Positions 17,176 through 25,937 of a stretch of 64,000 nt of DNA are shown one piece after another (positions within the stretch are counted from its first letter, which is position 1; each line of letters begins with the position of its first letter). The DNA is taken from assembly GCA_964535195.1 (NCBI GenBank), contig CAZHSI010000005.1, forward strand, positions 1 through 64,000. The letters run 5' to 3'. The stretch comes from UBA9339 sp964535195 (lineage in GTDB: Bacteria; Pseudomonadota; Gammaproteobacteria; UBA9339). The translations under genes were made by a program, and so were the position numbers. The notes under the pieces were generated by a model. The model saw only the letters and a list, made by a program, of their open reading frames with translations, did not search any database and was not told the origin of the DNA.

Positions 17176-17515
17176 CTAAACAAGGTCTTGCCTTTTTTCT
17201 TTGATAGCGGAAGCAGCTACTTCGCCAGGATATTTGTTAACTATTTTATTAATAAATGTTTCCACAAAAACTTTTGCAATTGCAAAATTTATTGGTTTTA
17301 GCGTCAGCAATACTAAATGTAGACCTTTTGAAACTATAGCCATTACCAAAATGGTATAGCCAATTCTTGCTTAAAATATTGGCATGTTTAGAAAAAAGGT
17401 CAAACCTACCTACAGGAGGATAAATATCAAACACAAAATCCTGGAAGTCAAACATAGTATATTTACTAAACCACCGGTGGATTGTAATTACGTTATAAGC
17501 TTTTATCTGATACAA
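17176..17515 (-). pseudogene. Frameshifted remnant of an unknown gene
   Basis: The frame from 17515 reads gene-like sequence (YPPVGRFDLFSKHANILSKN, then WLYHFGNGYSFKRSTFSIAD). Near 17285, at the AATTTTGC run, the sensible reading moves to another frame (NFAIAKVFVETFINKIVNKY, then PGEVAASAIKEKRQ) and ends with a TAG at 17176-17178. Both parts have protein-like composition, so a one-base frameshift broke a real gene. The start upstream of 17515 is not found. I do not recognise the family. Confidence 0.45.
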
Positions 17516-18009
17516 AATATGATTTATAGGTAGCTGACTTTTTTCTTAAGCTTAGCTATTTGCATCCACAAAGGAAACTCTTCATCGATTGCCTTACTTA
17601 AGGCTTACATATTTAACTAGAACCAGTCTAGTCTAAACAAAGTTCTATTCAAGAAAAAAACCAATGAATCTTGCAATAGATTACTTAAATAAAACAACTT
17701 ATGATTACTTTGAAAATTTAAATGTCAAGTAATTATATTTAACACAATATAGATTAGCAAAAATCGGATAAAAACTAGATTTCGTAAAAAGTATTTTCGG
17801 ATGTATGTACTGTGACTACTACTAACTATAGGATTTTTAGAAGTTAATATCGCGGGGAGCGAGCTTGCAAATAGTAAGCAATCATAAAAGCACTATAAAA
17901 GCTGGATTACCTACTCGCAAAAACGCTCCTTGCAATGACAAAAGGTAGCATTTTTAAGATGCGTCAGATAGATAAATTTAATTGTTAACATTAATAGGAG
18001 AAATAATAT

Positions 18010-18465
18010 ATGGCAACTTTAACTGGCACACAAAGTAATTTTCTTGATTATTTAAAAGATTTAATTGCCTTAGAATACGATGCTTATGAAGCTTATCAGA
18101 TGGCTATCGATAAAATAGAAAGTAAGCTATATAAAGATAAATTGACAGAATTTCAGATTGACCATGACCGGCATATAAAAGATTTAAGCCAAATTCTTGC
18201 GAACTATAATGATGGGTCAGTTAAGGCTCCTGACATAAAGCAATGGCTTGCTAAGATGATGATTAGTATTGGAAACTTGCTAACTAGCGACCGAGGGATA
18301 TTAAGAGTCATGTCCTACATTGAAAGTGATACCAATACTGCTTATGCAAGATACACAAACTATGAGGGTATAGAAGAATCAGTAACAAAAACTTTGCAAC
18401 AAAACTTAATGGATGAAAAAAAACATAAACAGTGGATCGAACATACCTTAGTATCTTTAAAATAA
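18010..18465 (+). CDS. Ferritin-like DUF2383 protein
   Basis: 151 aa, all-helical. The first half (FLDYLKDLIALEYDAYEAYQ, then FQIDHDRHIKDLSQIL) carries the Glu/His spacing of ferritin-like helical bundles: E near residue 23, E near residue 52 and DHDRH near residues 57-61. The later helices (MSYIESDTNTAYARY, then LMDEKKHKQWIEHTL) supply a second E...E/H pair. GGAGA stands about eight bases before the ATG. Family members are poorly studied; related rubrerythrin-like proteins handle metal or oxidative stress. Together with ChaB and the BON proteins it makes a stress-like group. Confidence 0.82.
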   Translation: MATLTGTQSNFLDYLKDLIALEYDAYEAYQMAIDKIESKLYKDKLTEFQIDHDRHIKDLSQILANYNDGSVKAPDIKQWLAKMMISIGNLLTSDRGILRVMSYIESDTNTAYARYTNYEGIEESVTKTLQQNLMDEKKHKQWIEHTLVSLK

Positions 18466-18519
18466 AAAAACAGTTTGTTTAAAGATACATGGTAATGTAT
18501 TAGAAATATCAGACAACAC

Positions 18520-18640
18520 GAACGCTGCTAACCTTGGAAAGCGAAAGTTAGTAATTCGCGAAAGCTTACATCGAAGATGCGTTGTTGTTTCTTTTGGCCT
18601 GTAGTTGCATTACGCCGTAAAGCCATTGTAGCGTTACCCA
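18520..18640. repeat. Repeat family E, copy 1
   Basis: ACGCTGCTAACCTTGGAAAGCG, GTTAGTAATTCGCG, GCGTTGTTGTTTC and ATTACGCCGTAAAGCCAT occur in the same order as in copy 2 at 18939-19050, which is richer in G and C. Noncoding. The adjacent 18640-18789 holds no recognised feature. Confidence 0.6.
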
Positions 18641-18789
18641 GATGCAGGGCTAGCGCGGTGTAGTGTAGCCCTAACTAAGGCGGACGTTTAAGCTTATTCG
18701 TTTGTGGATAACTAAAAAACGAGTTATCCACGAAATTAATAGGCTCAGCAATAAAACTTTTATCGTGGTCAATATTTAAGTTTTGAACC

Positions 18790-18902
18790 AAGTTTAGACT
18801 CGCCACGTAGCTCGGTCAAGGGGGGAGAGCTACGCCCTCCCCCTTGTTGACGACTATCCCCCATTGCTTTGTCACGCAGCAAGTCGCGTGAAATAAATTT
18901 TA
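18790..18902 (+). repeat. Repeat family A, copy 3
   Basis: AAGTTTAGACTCGCCACGTAG at the left and GTCGCGTGAAATAAATTTTA at the right, with the inner GGGGGGAGAGC / CCTCCCCC hairpin and ATTGCTTTGTCACGCA. Same orientation as copy 1. Confidence 0.75.
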
Positions 18903-18938
18903 ATTGATGGAAATCATAACCCCCATCAATTTCAAACC

Positions 18939-19160
18939 ACCGCTGCTAACCATGGAAAGCGCAGCGAAGGTTAGTAGTCCGAGGTAGGCGCGCCTTGAAG
19001 GGCGTTGTTTGCCCGTAAAGGCATCGCGCCGTAAAGTCATTTGAGAGACGGCTGCGAAGTATGCGAAGTACACGAAGCGCCGTTGACGAGGACGGCCGAG
19101 GCGCGCGTAGCGCAATAATGTGTCGCGGCCATGCGAGCGGATTTTAGGGGCCACGATGGC
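18939..19160. repeat. Repeat family E, copy 2, within a GC-rich patch
   Basis: CGCTGCTAACCATGGAAAGCG, GGTTAGTAGTCCG, GGCGTTGTTTGCCCG and TCGCGCCGTAAAGTCAT match copy 1. The patch from about 18960 to 19145 is strikingly rich in G and C compared with its surroundings. A frame can be read through it on the minus strand, but it has Arg-rich, low-complexity content and no ribosome site, so I treat it as noncoding. Confidence 0.55.
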
Positions 19161-19222
19161 CTAAAATCTATAGCGTGCATAGCGACACGCTTTGTCTTGA
19201 TATCATGAGATCCAAAGGTAAT

Positions 19223-19293
19223 AGCGGGCGATGGGAATCGAACCCACACTTAAAGCTTGGGAAGCTTCAGTTCTACCACTAAACCACGCCCGC
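19223..19293 (-). tRNA. tRNA-Gly (anticodon CCC)
   Basis: 71 nt. Acceptor GCGGGCG pairs with CGCCCGC; anticodon loop TTCCCAA gives CCC; T loop TTCGATT. It matches gammaproteobacterial tRNA-Gly(CCC). The discriminator is T and is followed by AT, so the CCA end is not encoded and must be added by tRNA nucleotidyltransferase. Confidence 0.95.
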
Positions 19294-19370
19294 ACATTAA
19301 TTGTTATATTGTATAAACAATATATTTTTATTATGCTTACATCAAGACAATTAATCAAGCCTATTTAACT

Positions 19371-20039
19371 ATGCATAAACCTATTAAAAGTTTTGTCAAA
19401 AGACAAAGACAACTTGGCATAACCAAACAAAAAATATTTGACGAAATGTGGCCAAAATATGGCCTAGATATAACCACCAGCCCCATTTCCCCCAAAAAAA
19501 CCTTTGGTCACCACTGCCTAACCCTAGAAATCGGCTTTGGTAATGGTGAAACCATTTTTCACCTAGCAAAAGAACATCCGACTCAAGATTTTATAGGAAT
19601 CGAGGTATATAAACCTGGCATAGCTCATCTATTCTCGCTACTAAAAACGACACCACTAAATAATATCAGGATTTACCACGAAGATGCCGTAACAGTTTTA
19701 CACCAATGTATCCCTGACAAATCTTTAGATAAGGTGTTAATTCTATTTCCTGACCCCTGGCCCAAAAAACGTCACCATAAAAGGAGACTAATTCAACCAG
19801 AATTTGCTGCACTTTTAAGTCATAAACTAAGAACTGGGGGCATTTTACATATTGTTACTGACTGGAAAAACTATGCTGAACATATAGATATTGTCTTCGA
19901 TAAAAATACTGAGTTTACCCCATTAAAGTTATCTAACTCTAGTTTGGATAACCAAAGACGTCCTATTATTACTAAATTTGAAAAACGCGGGCAAAGCAAA
20001 GGACATCAAAATTTTGAGCGCTTGTTTATGAATAAGTAG
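19371..20039 (+). CDS. trmB: tRNA (guanine-46-N7)-methyltransferase
   Basis: SAM-dependent enzyme methylating G46 of tRNA, 222 aa. SAM-binding motif EIGFGNGETIFHLA is near residue 47, FIGIEVYKPGIAHL near residue 72, and the family block LILFPDPWPKKRHHKRR near residues 123-139. The C-terminal motif TKFEKRGQSKGH is also typical. It is a single gene just after tRNA-Gly on the other strand. A short gap with a family D-like segment separates it from dacA. Confidence 0.96.
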   Translation: MHKPIKSFVKRQRQLGITKQKIFDEMWPKYGLDITTSPISPKKTFGHHCLTLEIGFGNGETIFHLAKEHPTQDFIGIEVYKPGIAHLFSLLKTTPLNNIRIYHEDAVTVLHQCIPDKSLDKVLILFPDPWPKKRHHKRRLIQPEFAALLSHKLRTGGILHIVTDWKNYAEHIDIVFDKNTEFTPLKLSNSSLDNQRRPIITKFEKRGQSKGHQNFERLFMNK

Positions 20040-20242
20040 CTAGGTTTATTTTAATTATACCCATGACGCCTAAAATAAAAATGCGTGGTTGTCATTAATG
20101 AGAAACAAGCACTTAGCAATCCAAAAGCTTAAAAAGACTGGATTGCTTTGTCACAATGATACCTTTCTAAAAATCCTGCCTTTAAAAGGAGTGGCGGTAT
20201 CTTCGTACCTATTCAGCATAATTTTATTGTACTGGAGTGCTA

Positions 20243-21469
20243 CTAATTCTTATTAAAAAGCAATTTAATATAATCAAATGCCCTATAAATAGGGTTAGCA
20301 CACGGGTTATCTTGTAAGGCTATTAAAGGCTTACTTGCTATCACCTTACCATCCAACGTAATATTTATTACCCCGTAACTATTACCTTTAACAATCGGCG
20401 CCTTGAGATTACTATTAACTATAGCATTGGCCTTAATATTTTTATATTGTCCCATAGGTACCGTAACATATAAACCATCTGGGACACCTAACATTGCGGT
20501 CTTTTTCTTACCAAACCAAACTTTTGGGGCTGATATAGTAGCATTGGCAGCAAAAACCTTATGTGACTCAAAAAAACGGAAACCATATTGTAAAAGCGCC
20601 ATACTATTATTCGCTCGAGCATTGTCGCTATCAGCACCCATAATCACCGCGATCAAACGCATATCACTACGTATTGCCGAAGCAATAAGACAATATCCAG
20701 CTTCATTAGTATGGCCGGTTTTCATGCCATCAACCGAAGCATCACGCCATAACAAACGGTTACGATTCGGTTGTCGAATATTATTATAAACAATCCACTT
20801 CTCTTTGAACCAAGGATAATACTCAGGAAAGTTTCCAATCCAAGCAGCGGCTAAAGTTGCAAGGTCAAATGCTGTACTATAGCTATCATCACGTAAACCA
20901 GTACTATCAAGATAATGAGTATTAGCCATCCCTAAATTATGTGCCTCCTGGTTCATAAGGCTAGCAAAAGCGGCTTCAGTACCAGCAACATGTTCAGCCA
21001 TCGCCACTGTAGCATCATTACCAGAAGCAATTGCAACCCCTTTAATTAAATCTTCAATCACGACATTGGTGCCAACACCAATAAACATCCGAGACCCACC
21101 GGTGCGCCAAGCGTTTTCACTTACTGTTACTTGGCCGTTTAAATGAATTTGCCCACTACGTAAGGCCTTAGCTAATACATAAAGACTCATTACTTTCGTT
21201 AAACTAGCTGGTGATGCTCTAAGATTAGAATTTTTTTCAGCAATAATGTACCCACTATTAGCGTCCATCAAAATATATGACTTGACGTTAAAGTCTGGAG
21301 GGCTAGGAATGGTAGTAGAAGGCAAAATAACTTTAGATACTGGGGTTGGCGAAGGAGAAGATTCAACTGTTCCTACTGTTGCAAATGCAGTTGTAAACAA
21401 GCTATAGCTAAGTATCAAAAAGATGATTGCATTTAGTTTTGTCACCAAAACCGTTGCCTTATTACTCAT
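20243..21469 (-). CDS. dacA: D-alanyl-D-alanine carboxypeptidase (penicillin-binding protein 5/6 type)
   Basis: Periplasmic enzyme trimming the last D-Ala from peptidoglycan stems, 408 aa. The signal peptide covers roughly residues 1-33. The catalytic SxxK is SLTK in RASPASLTKVM (about residue 88), SGNDAT gives the SxN motif (about residue 149), and KTGHTNEAGYC gives KTG (about residue 250). The C-terminal beta domain and amphipathic end complete the PBP5 layout. The ATG at 21469 has GGAG about 12 bases upstream; a TTG five codons earlier is also open. It belongs to the rodA-rlpA-dacA cell-wall group. Confidence 0.94.
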   Translation of the reverse strand: MSNKATVLVTKLNAIIFLILSYSLFTTAFATVGTVESSPSPTPVSKVILPSTTIPSPPDFNVKSYILMDANSGYIIAEKNSNLRASPASLTKVMSLYVLAKALRSGQIHLNGQVTVSENAWRTGGSRMFIGVGTNVVIEDLIKGVAIASGNDATVAMAEHVAGTEAAFASLMNQEAHNLGMANTHYLDSTGLRDDSYSTAFDLATLAAAWIGNFPEYYPWFKEKWIVYNNIRQPNRNRLLWRDASVDGMKTGHTNEAGYCLIASAIRSDMRLIAVIMGADSDNARANNSMALLQYGFRFFESHKVFAANATISAPKVWFGKKKTAMLGVPDGLYVTVPMGQYKNIKANAIVNSNLKAPIVKGNSYGVINITLDGKVIASKPLIALQDNPCANPIYRAFDYIKLLFNKN

Positions 21470-21495
21470 GAAATATTTCTCCAAATTACACTGGG

Positions 21496-21617
21496 TTAAA
21501 ATTTATTCCACGCAACTTGCCACATGACAAAGCTATGAGGAATTATCAAGGGAGAGAGACGCAGCTCTCCCCCTTGACCAAGCCATGTGGTTCATACCAC
21601 GTAGCTAGTCTAAATTT
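21496..21617 (-). repeat. Repeat family A, copy 4
   Basis: TTAAAATTTATTCCACGCAA at one end and CACGTAGCTAGTCTAAATTT at the other, in the orientation opposite to copies 1 and 3. The inner part has CTCTCCCCCTTGACC. It lies in the 330-bp gap between rlpA and dacA; the rest of that gap shows nothing recognisable. Confidence 0.75.
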
Positions 21618-21800
21618 GATTACAAACGGTTGGTATTCTAACATACGAAATTTTAAACTCCAGAAACACAGTTTTGGTGATATTAAGCTCGTGAGAACGG
21701 AAAAATTACGCTGAAACAAATTCACCCCTTCATTTGTTATGACTAATGGTTAGTTTAAGCTATGTCAAACTTACAATAGTCACACGAAAAGTATTAGAGC

Positions 21801-22694
21801 TTAACGAACAACAGTAACATGCTCCAAACCATTTTTCTCTAATAACTGCTTGAGTTTCTCACCCTGACCAATACTAGCTATTGGACCTATTTGTACCCGA
21901 TAAAGATCCGACTTATGCTTTATATTAACCTGATGCTTAGCAACAAGCTGATTCACCTTCTTAGATATGCGCTTAGCATTCTCAAGTTCACTAAATGCTC
22001 CAACTTGTAAGAATAACGGCGCCTTGCTCATTAACGATTCAGTCTTAGCAATAGTTATTCCGTTACTAGAAGAAGGAGCATAGCTTTTCTTCCAGGTTGT
22101 TGGATCAATTGCTGTCACTTTAACTGGCGCCACCCCCATATCAGCAAAGCCTAACTTCTTAGCTGCCGCGTAAGACAAGTCTAAAATACGATCGCCATGA
22201 AACGGTCCGCGATCGTTAACTCTAACAACCACACTTCTACCATTTTTCATGTTGGTTACTTGGGCATATGACGGGATTGGCAAATGGGGGCTAGCAGCTG
22301 TCATAGCATATAAGTTAAACCTTTCTTGGGTAGAAGTTTGTCCACCATGAAACTTAGACCCATACCAAGAAGCATAGCCGGTTTTTACATAACCCTTGTT
22401 ACTCTTAAGCACACGATAATGTCGTCCAGCGACTTTATAGTCTTTAGTACCATACTTATGAAATGGCTCCGGCTTCGGTACAGCATCAGGAATTCTAGAA
22501 GCATCAAAATTTTTTGATGGTGGACCGTCGTATGATGAGGAAGCAAAAAAGGAAGAGGCCTTATGATGTTTACCATCACCACTTTCGCTAATTACGCTAC
22601 ATCCACTTAATTGGATCAAACAAAAAAACACCACCAGTACTGTTGCCGCACCATGGTTGTAAGGTTTATCTATTAGTTCATATAAATTTTTCAT
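21801..22694 (-). CDS. rlpA: RlpA family lipoprotein with SPOR domain (septal lytic transglycosylase type)
   Basis: Outer-membrane lipoprotein acting on septal peptidoglycan, 297 aa. The hydrophobic leader ends in the lipobox LSGC. The double-psi beta-barrel lies near residues 95-190 and shows GYASWYGSKFHGGQTSTQERFN, then VVRVNDRGPFHGDRILDLSYAAAKKLG, with the conserved DRGP...RxIDLS block of the family. A SPOR domain (about residues 218-297) carries FLQVGAFSELENAKRISKKV and YRVQIGP. The ATG at 22694 is chosen because the leader begins there; the longer frame upstream adds no leader-like sequence. Confidence 0.93.
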   Translation of the reverse strand: MKNLYELIDKPYNHGAATVLVVFFCLIQLSGCSVISESGDGKHHKASSFFASSSYDGPPSKNFDASRIPDAVPKPEPFHKYGTKDYKVAGRHYRVLKSNKGYVKTGYASWYGSKFHGGQTSTQERFNLYAMTAASPHLPIPSYAQVTNMKNGRSVVVRVNDRGPFHGDRILDLSYAAAKKLGFADMGVAPVKVTAIDPTTWKKSYAPSSSNGITIAKTESLMSKAPLFLQVGAFSELENAKRISKKVNQLVAKHQVNIKHKSDLYRVQIGPIASIGQGEKLKQLLEKNGLEHVTVVR

Positions 22695-22889
22695 GTGGCC
22701 GATTATAGCACCACAAAACAAATTATCCAAATGTAGAAACCATATCTATAGCTATTTCAAATATAACAGATTGATTTTAAAGTAAAAATATTAAAATTTG
22801 TCACAACTTTCTTGCGGCACCACCTTAAAAAAATATATCTTTTAAATACAATATACAATGCCGTTAATATAATTTTTTATATTATATAA

Positions 22890-24575
22890 TTACGCTATTG
22901 TCTTGAATATATACATATTACCATTAATAACGCAGTTGTCTTGTTTTCTCAAAGCAACATTACTCGCTTGTAAAATAACAAAATTATTTTGCTCCGCAAG
23001 CTCTTTTATGTACCCATCAGAATGAGCAAACCTTGCTGAACGCTCTAATACATATGGGTATGTTTCAGCAAGCTCAAGAGTAAAAGCAAAGATCCCCCCA
23101 GGCTTTAAAACAGAACGACATTTCGCAAAAATATCACCCAGATCACCAAAATATACAAGAGAATCGGCAGCAATGATTACATCGATATTAGAAAACTCAA
23201 GTATTGCCTCATCAATAGACGCCAACCTTAGATCAGCATAGATATTCTTACTTCTAGCTACCTCTAGCATTTTTTCCGAAATATCGATACCAATTATCCT
23301 ATTTGCAATAGGTAAAAATTTATCCCCGCTAAGACCAGTGCCACAGCCAAGATCTAAAACCGTAAGAGGCGGCACTTTATCACCCAAAACATTCTGTACA
23401 GCATCAAATAAAAGCTGGGGAACTTTATAATCCAAAACGCCCAAATGCCGATCAAAATATGGCGCATATTGATCAAAAAGTTCTTTAAGATACGCCGCTG
23501 GTGCTTTGTTTTTTATGCCTTTTTGTTCTATAGCCGCCAAAATATAACTAATAGCCTCGTTATCTGGTTCAAGCTGCAACGCCTTAAGATAATGCTCTCT
23601 TGCCCGCTCAAATTCTCTACGCTGCAGATAAACAGCACCTAAGTTAACATGAACAGGAAAACTATCTGGAGAAATCTCTAGGGCATTATTAAAATAAACA
23701 ATAGCATCCTTAAGTCTACCCAAGCCTGAATAAATAACACCAACATTGTAATATGCATCAAAATCTTTCGATAACTCGGTAAGACGCAAAAAACATGCCA
23801 AAGCCTCAGTTGTTTTTTTTTGCAACAAAAAAATTGCACCTAAGTTATGCAAAGCCTCAACATGCCGCGGCTCAAACTCTAACACTTTTTTAAAATGTGA
23901 AATACCCTCTTCATACTCACATTTATCGGTCAAAATAACCCCCAAGTTGTGATGAGCAAACACATTTTCCGGAGAAATCTCTACAGCCTTTCTGTAAAGG
24001 CGAATTGCTTGATCAAAATCACCCTGTAATTGCAATAAATAGGCTAGACTATTGTGCGCCTGCTCATGATTTGGCTCAAAATGCAAAACCTCTTCTAGAC
24101 GTTTAACCGCCTCTTCTGACAAGCCCTGCCGAGCTAGAGCCAAACTCAAGTTATAACAAGCCTCAGCGTATTGAGGGTTTAATCGAATCGCCTCAAGGTA
24201 GTGTTTTTTCGCATCAGCCATGTTCCCTAAGCTATAAAAAGCATTTCCAAGGTTATTATGACAAGAAGCATTATCAGACTCTAGCCGTAAAGCTTTTTCG
24301 TAATGAGATATCGCCTCAAGATAGCGCTTGAGACTACGTAAAATATTCCCTTTACTATTATATAAAGTAGCGGAGTTAGGGTTAACAGCAAGGGCACTAT
24401 CAATATAGTAAAGAGCCTGAGAAAAATCTTGTCGTGATGCAAGTAAAATAGCGAGCAAATGTAAGACATCGGCGTTATCTGGTTCATCTACAAGATAGGA
24501 GCGATAAAGTTTTTCTGCAAGCTCGACATTGCCCATCCTATGTTCATGTAGTGCCGCTAAATATGAATCCTTCAT
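22890..24575 (-). CDS. TPR-repeat protein with C-terminal SAM-dependent methyltransferase domain
   Basis: 561 aa. Residues 1-355 hold about ten consecutive TPR units of 34 residues, most showing the A...N.G......G..EEA......A....P pattern. After a linker (FDQYAPYFDRHLGVLDYKVP) a class I methyltransferase domain covers about residues 395-540, with LDLGCGTGLSG as motif I, GIDISEKML as motif post-I and VIIAADSLVYFG as motif IV. The target is not predictable. The gene sits between rodA and rlpA, 20 bases after rodA, an insertion in a normally tight cell-wall cluster. It may act on another macromolecule, and the TPR array probably binds it. Confidence 0.88.
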   Translation of the reverse strand: MKDSYLAALHEHRMGNVELAEKLYRSYLVDEPDNADVLHLLAILLASRQDFSQALYYIDSALAVNPNSATLYNSKGNILRSLKRYLEAISHYEKALRLESDNASCHNNLGNAFYSLGNMADAKKHYLEAIRLNPQYAEACYNLSLALARQGLSEEAVKRLEEVLHFEPNHEQAHNSLAYLLQLQGDFDQAIRLYRKAVEISPENVFAHHNLGVILTDKCEYEEGISHFKKVLEFEPRHVEALHNLGAIFLLQKKTTEALACFLRLTELSKDFDAYYNVGVIYSGLGRLKDAIVYFNNALEISPDSFPVHVNLGAVYLQRREFERAREHYLKALQLEPDNEAISYILAAIEQKGIKNKAPAAYLKELFDQYAPYFDRHLGVLDYKVPQLLFDAVQNVLGDKVPPLTVLDLGCGTGLSGDKFLPIANRIIGIDISEKMLEVARSKNIYADLRLASIDEAILEFSNIDVIIAADSLVYFGDLGDIFAKCRSVLKPGGIFAFTLELAETYPYVLERSARFAHSDGYIKELAEQNNFVILQASNVALRKQDNCVINGNMYIFKTIA

Positions 24576-24595
24576 ATTAATTAACCATCCTAGCC

Positions 24596-25732
24596 TTAGC
24601 TACCGATTAACTTTCGATGACTTTGTACTGCCATAATTATACCAAAACTCGCCATAAATGTTATTAGCGAGCTGCCGCCGTAACTAATAAGCGGCAATGG
24701 CACCCCTACCACGGGTAAAATACCAGCGACCATACCAATATTAACAAAAAATGACATAAAAAAAGACAGAGCAAGACTTCCAACAAATAAGCGCGAAAAT
24801 GTATCTTGAGCATTAGTCGCAATGTATAAGCTACGAAAAGTAATATAAATAAATACCCCAAATAATAACAAGCACCCAATAAGACCAAACTCTTCACTGT
24901 ACACTGCAAAAATAAAATCGGTAGAACGAACAGGCAAAAACTGTAAATATGCTTGTGAACCCTGCAGCCATCCTTTTCCCAACCAACCACCGGAGCCAAT
25001 AGCAATTTTTGATTGAATAATATTATAACCACTTCCAAACGGATCAGTTTCTGGTGACCAAAAAGAAAAAAGCCGCATTTTTTGGTAACCATGCATAAAA
25101 TGCCAAACAATGGGGGTAGCTATTGCAAGTACCGCTGATATACCCAAAACCAGCCGCCAAGTAATACCAGCCAGGAGTAAAACAAAGCCCCCAGTTGCTA
25201 CCACTAATATAGCCGTACCTAAATCGGGTTGTTTAGCAATTATTAAAGCAGGAATAATAATAATGACACAACTAATAAATAGGTCTTTAAAATGTAAAGG
25301 AAAGCTCTTATCACGCAAATACCAAGCAAGCATCATCGGCATAACAAGTTTCATCGCTTCTGATGGCTGAAAACGAAAAACACCGAAACTTAACCACCTT
25401 TGTACCCCTCGATTAACCGCACCAACACTTACGACAGCGATTAACATCAACAAAATTAAGCCAAAAATCCAAGGTACCAGTGGTTGATAACGATAGGTAG
25501 GAATCTGCGCAAAAACTAGCATTATAAAAAATGCCACACAAAAATTAGCCATTTGATGCCAGACTAACATCACATTCTTGCCGCTAGCGCTATAGAGAAT
25601 ACCGACACCAAAAATAGCAAGCATTAAGATTCCACACAGTAACATAAAATCAAGATGAGACCTTTGCCATATCTTGGCAAAAACCTTCCCCCAACCTTTT
25701 TCATGATTTTTCGACAACAAATTGTAATTCAC
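24596..25732 (-). CDS. rodA: Peptidoglycan glycosyltransferase RodA (SEDS family)
   Basis: Inner-membrane SEDS glycosyltransferase for lateral wall growth, 378 aa, the family length, with about ten membrane spans. Family blocks visible are GVQRWLSFGVFRFQPSEAMKL (about residues 109-129), QPDLGTAILV (about residue 168) and GVPLPLISYGGSSLIT near the end (about residue 342), with the catalytic Asp in the QPDLGT loop. It heads the rodA-TPR/MTase-rlpA-dacA run. No mrdA (PBP2) is seen adjacent upstream; the neighbouring gene on that side is phoH on the other strand. Confidence 0.96.
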   Translation of the reverse strand: MNYNLLSKNHEKGWGKVFAKIWQRSHLDFMLLCGILMLAIFGVGILYSASGKNVMLVWHQMANFCVAFFIMLVFAQIPTYRYQPLVPWIFGLILLMLIAVVSVGAVNRGVQRWLSFGVFRFQPSEAMKLVMPMMLAWYLRDKSFPLHFKDLFISCVIIIIPALIIAKQPDLGTAILVVATGGFVLLLAGITWRLVLGISAVLAIATPIVWHFMHGYQKMRLFSFWSPETDPFGSGYNIIQSKIAIGSGGWLGKGWLQGSQAYLQFLPVRSTDFIFAVYSEEFGLIGCLLLFGVFIYITFRSLYIATNAQDTFSRLFVGSLALSFFMSFFVNIGMVAGILPVVGVPLPLISYGGSSLITFMASFGIIMAVQSHRKLIGS

Positions 25733-25845
25733 AATAATTAAATTTAATGTAAAATTAATTTAAAGTACAGCTAAAACATATATCCAATTCAGAATAAAGC
25801 TGTTATAAAGATTATACTCTTCGTAAAATAGACTTAGACGGGGTA

Positions 25846-25935
25846 CCCTTGCTTTTTCGCCACCAAAGTTTACTGTTACATAAATGAGGATCAGAACAAA
25901 TAAGGGCAACAAAGTATAACATTTCTTACGAGTAA
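25846..25935. repeat. Repeat family B, degenerate copy
   Basis: GTTTACTGTTACATAAATGAGG is the core shared by the copies at 33427-33539, 38729-38854 and 55912-56025, and AATAAGGGCAACAAAG is also shared. Its ends are worn. It lies between rodA and phoH, close to the phoH ATG. Confidence 0.6.
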
Positions 25936-25937
25936 AC

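Noticed and set aside
18900..19154. Minus-strand reading frame of 84 codons in the GC-rich patch
   Set aside because: Arg-rich composition, no ribosome site, and the sequence repeats in family E; it is a by-product of GC-rich repeat DNA.
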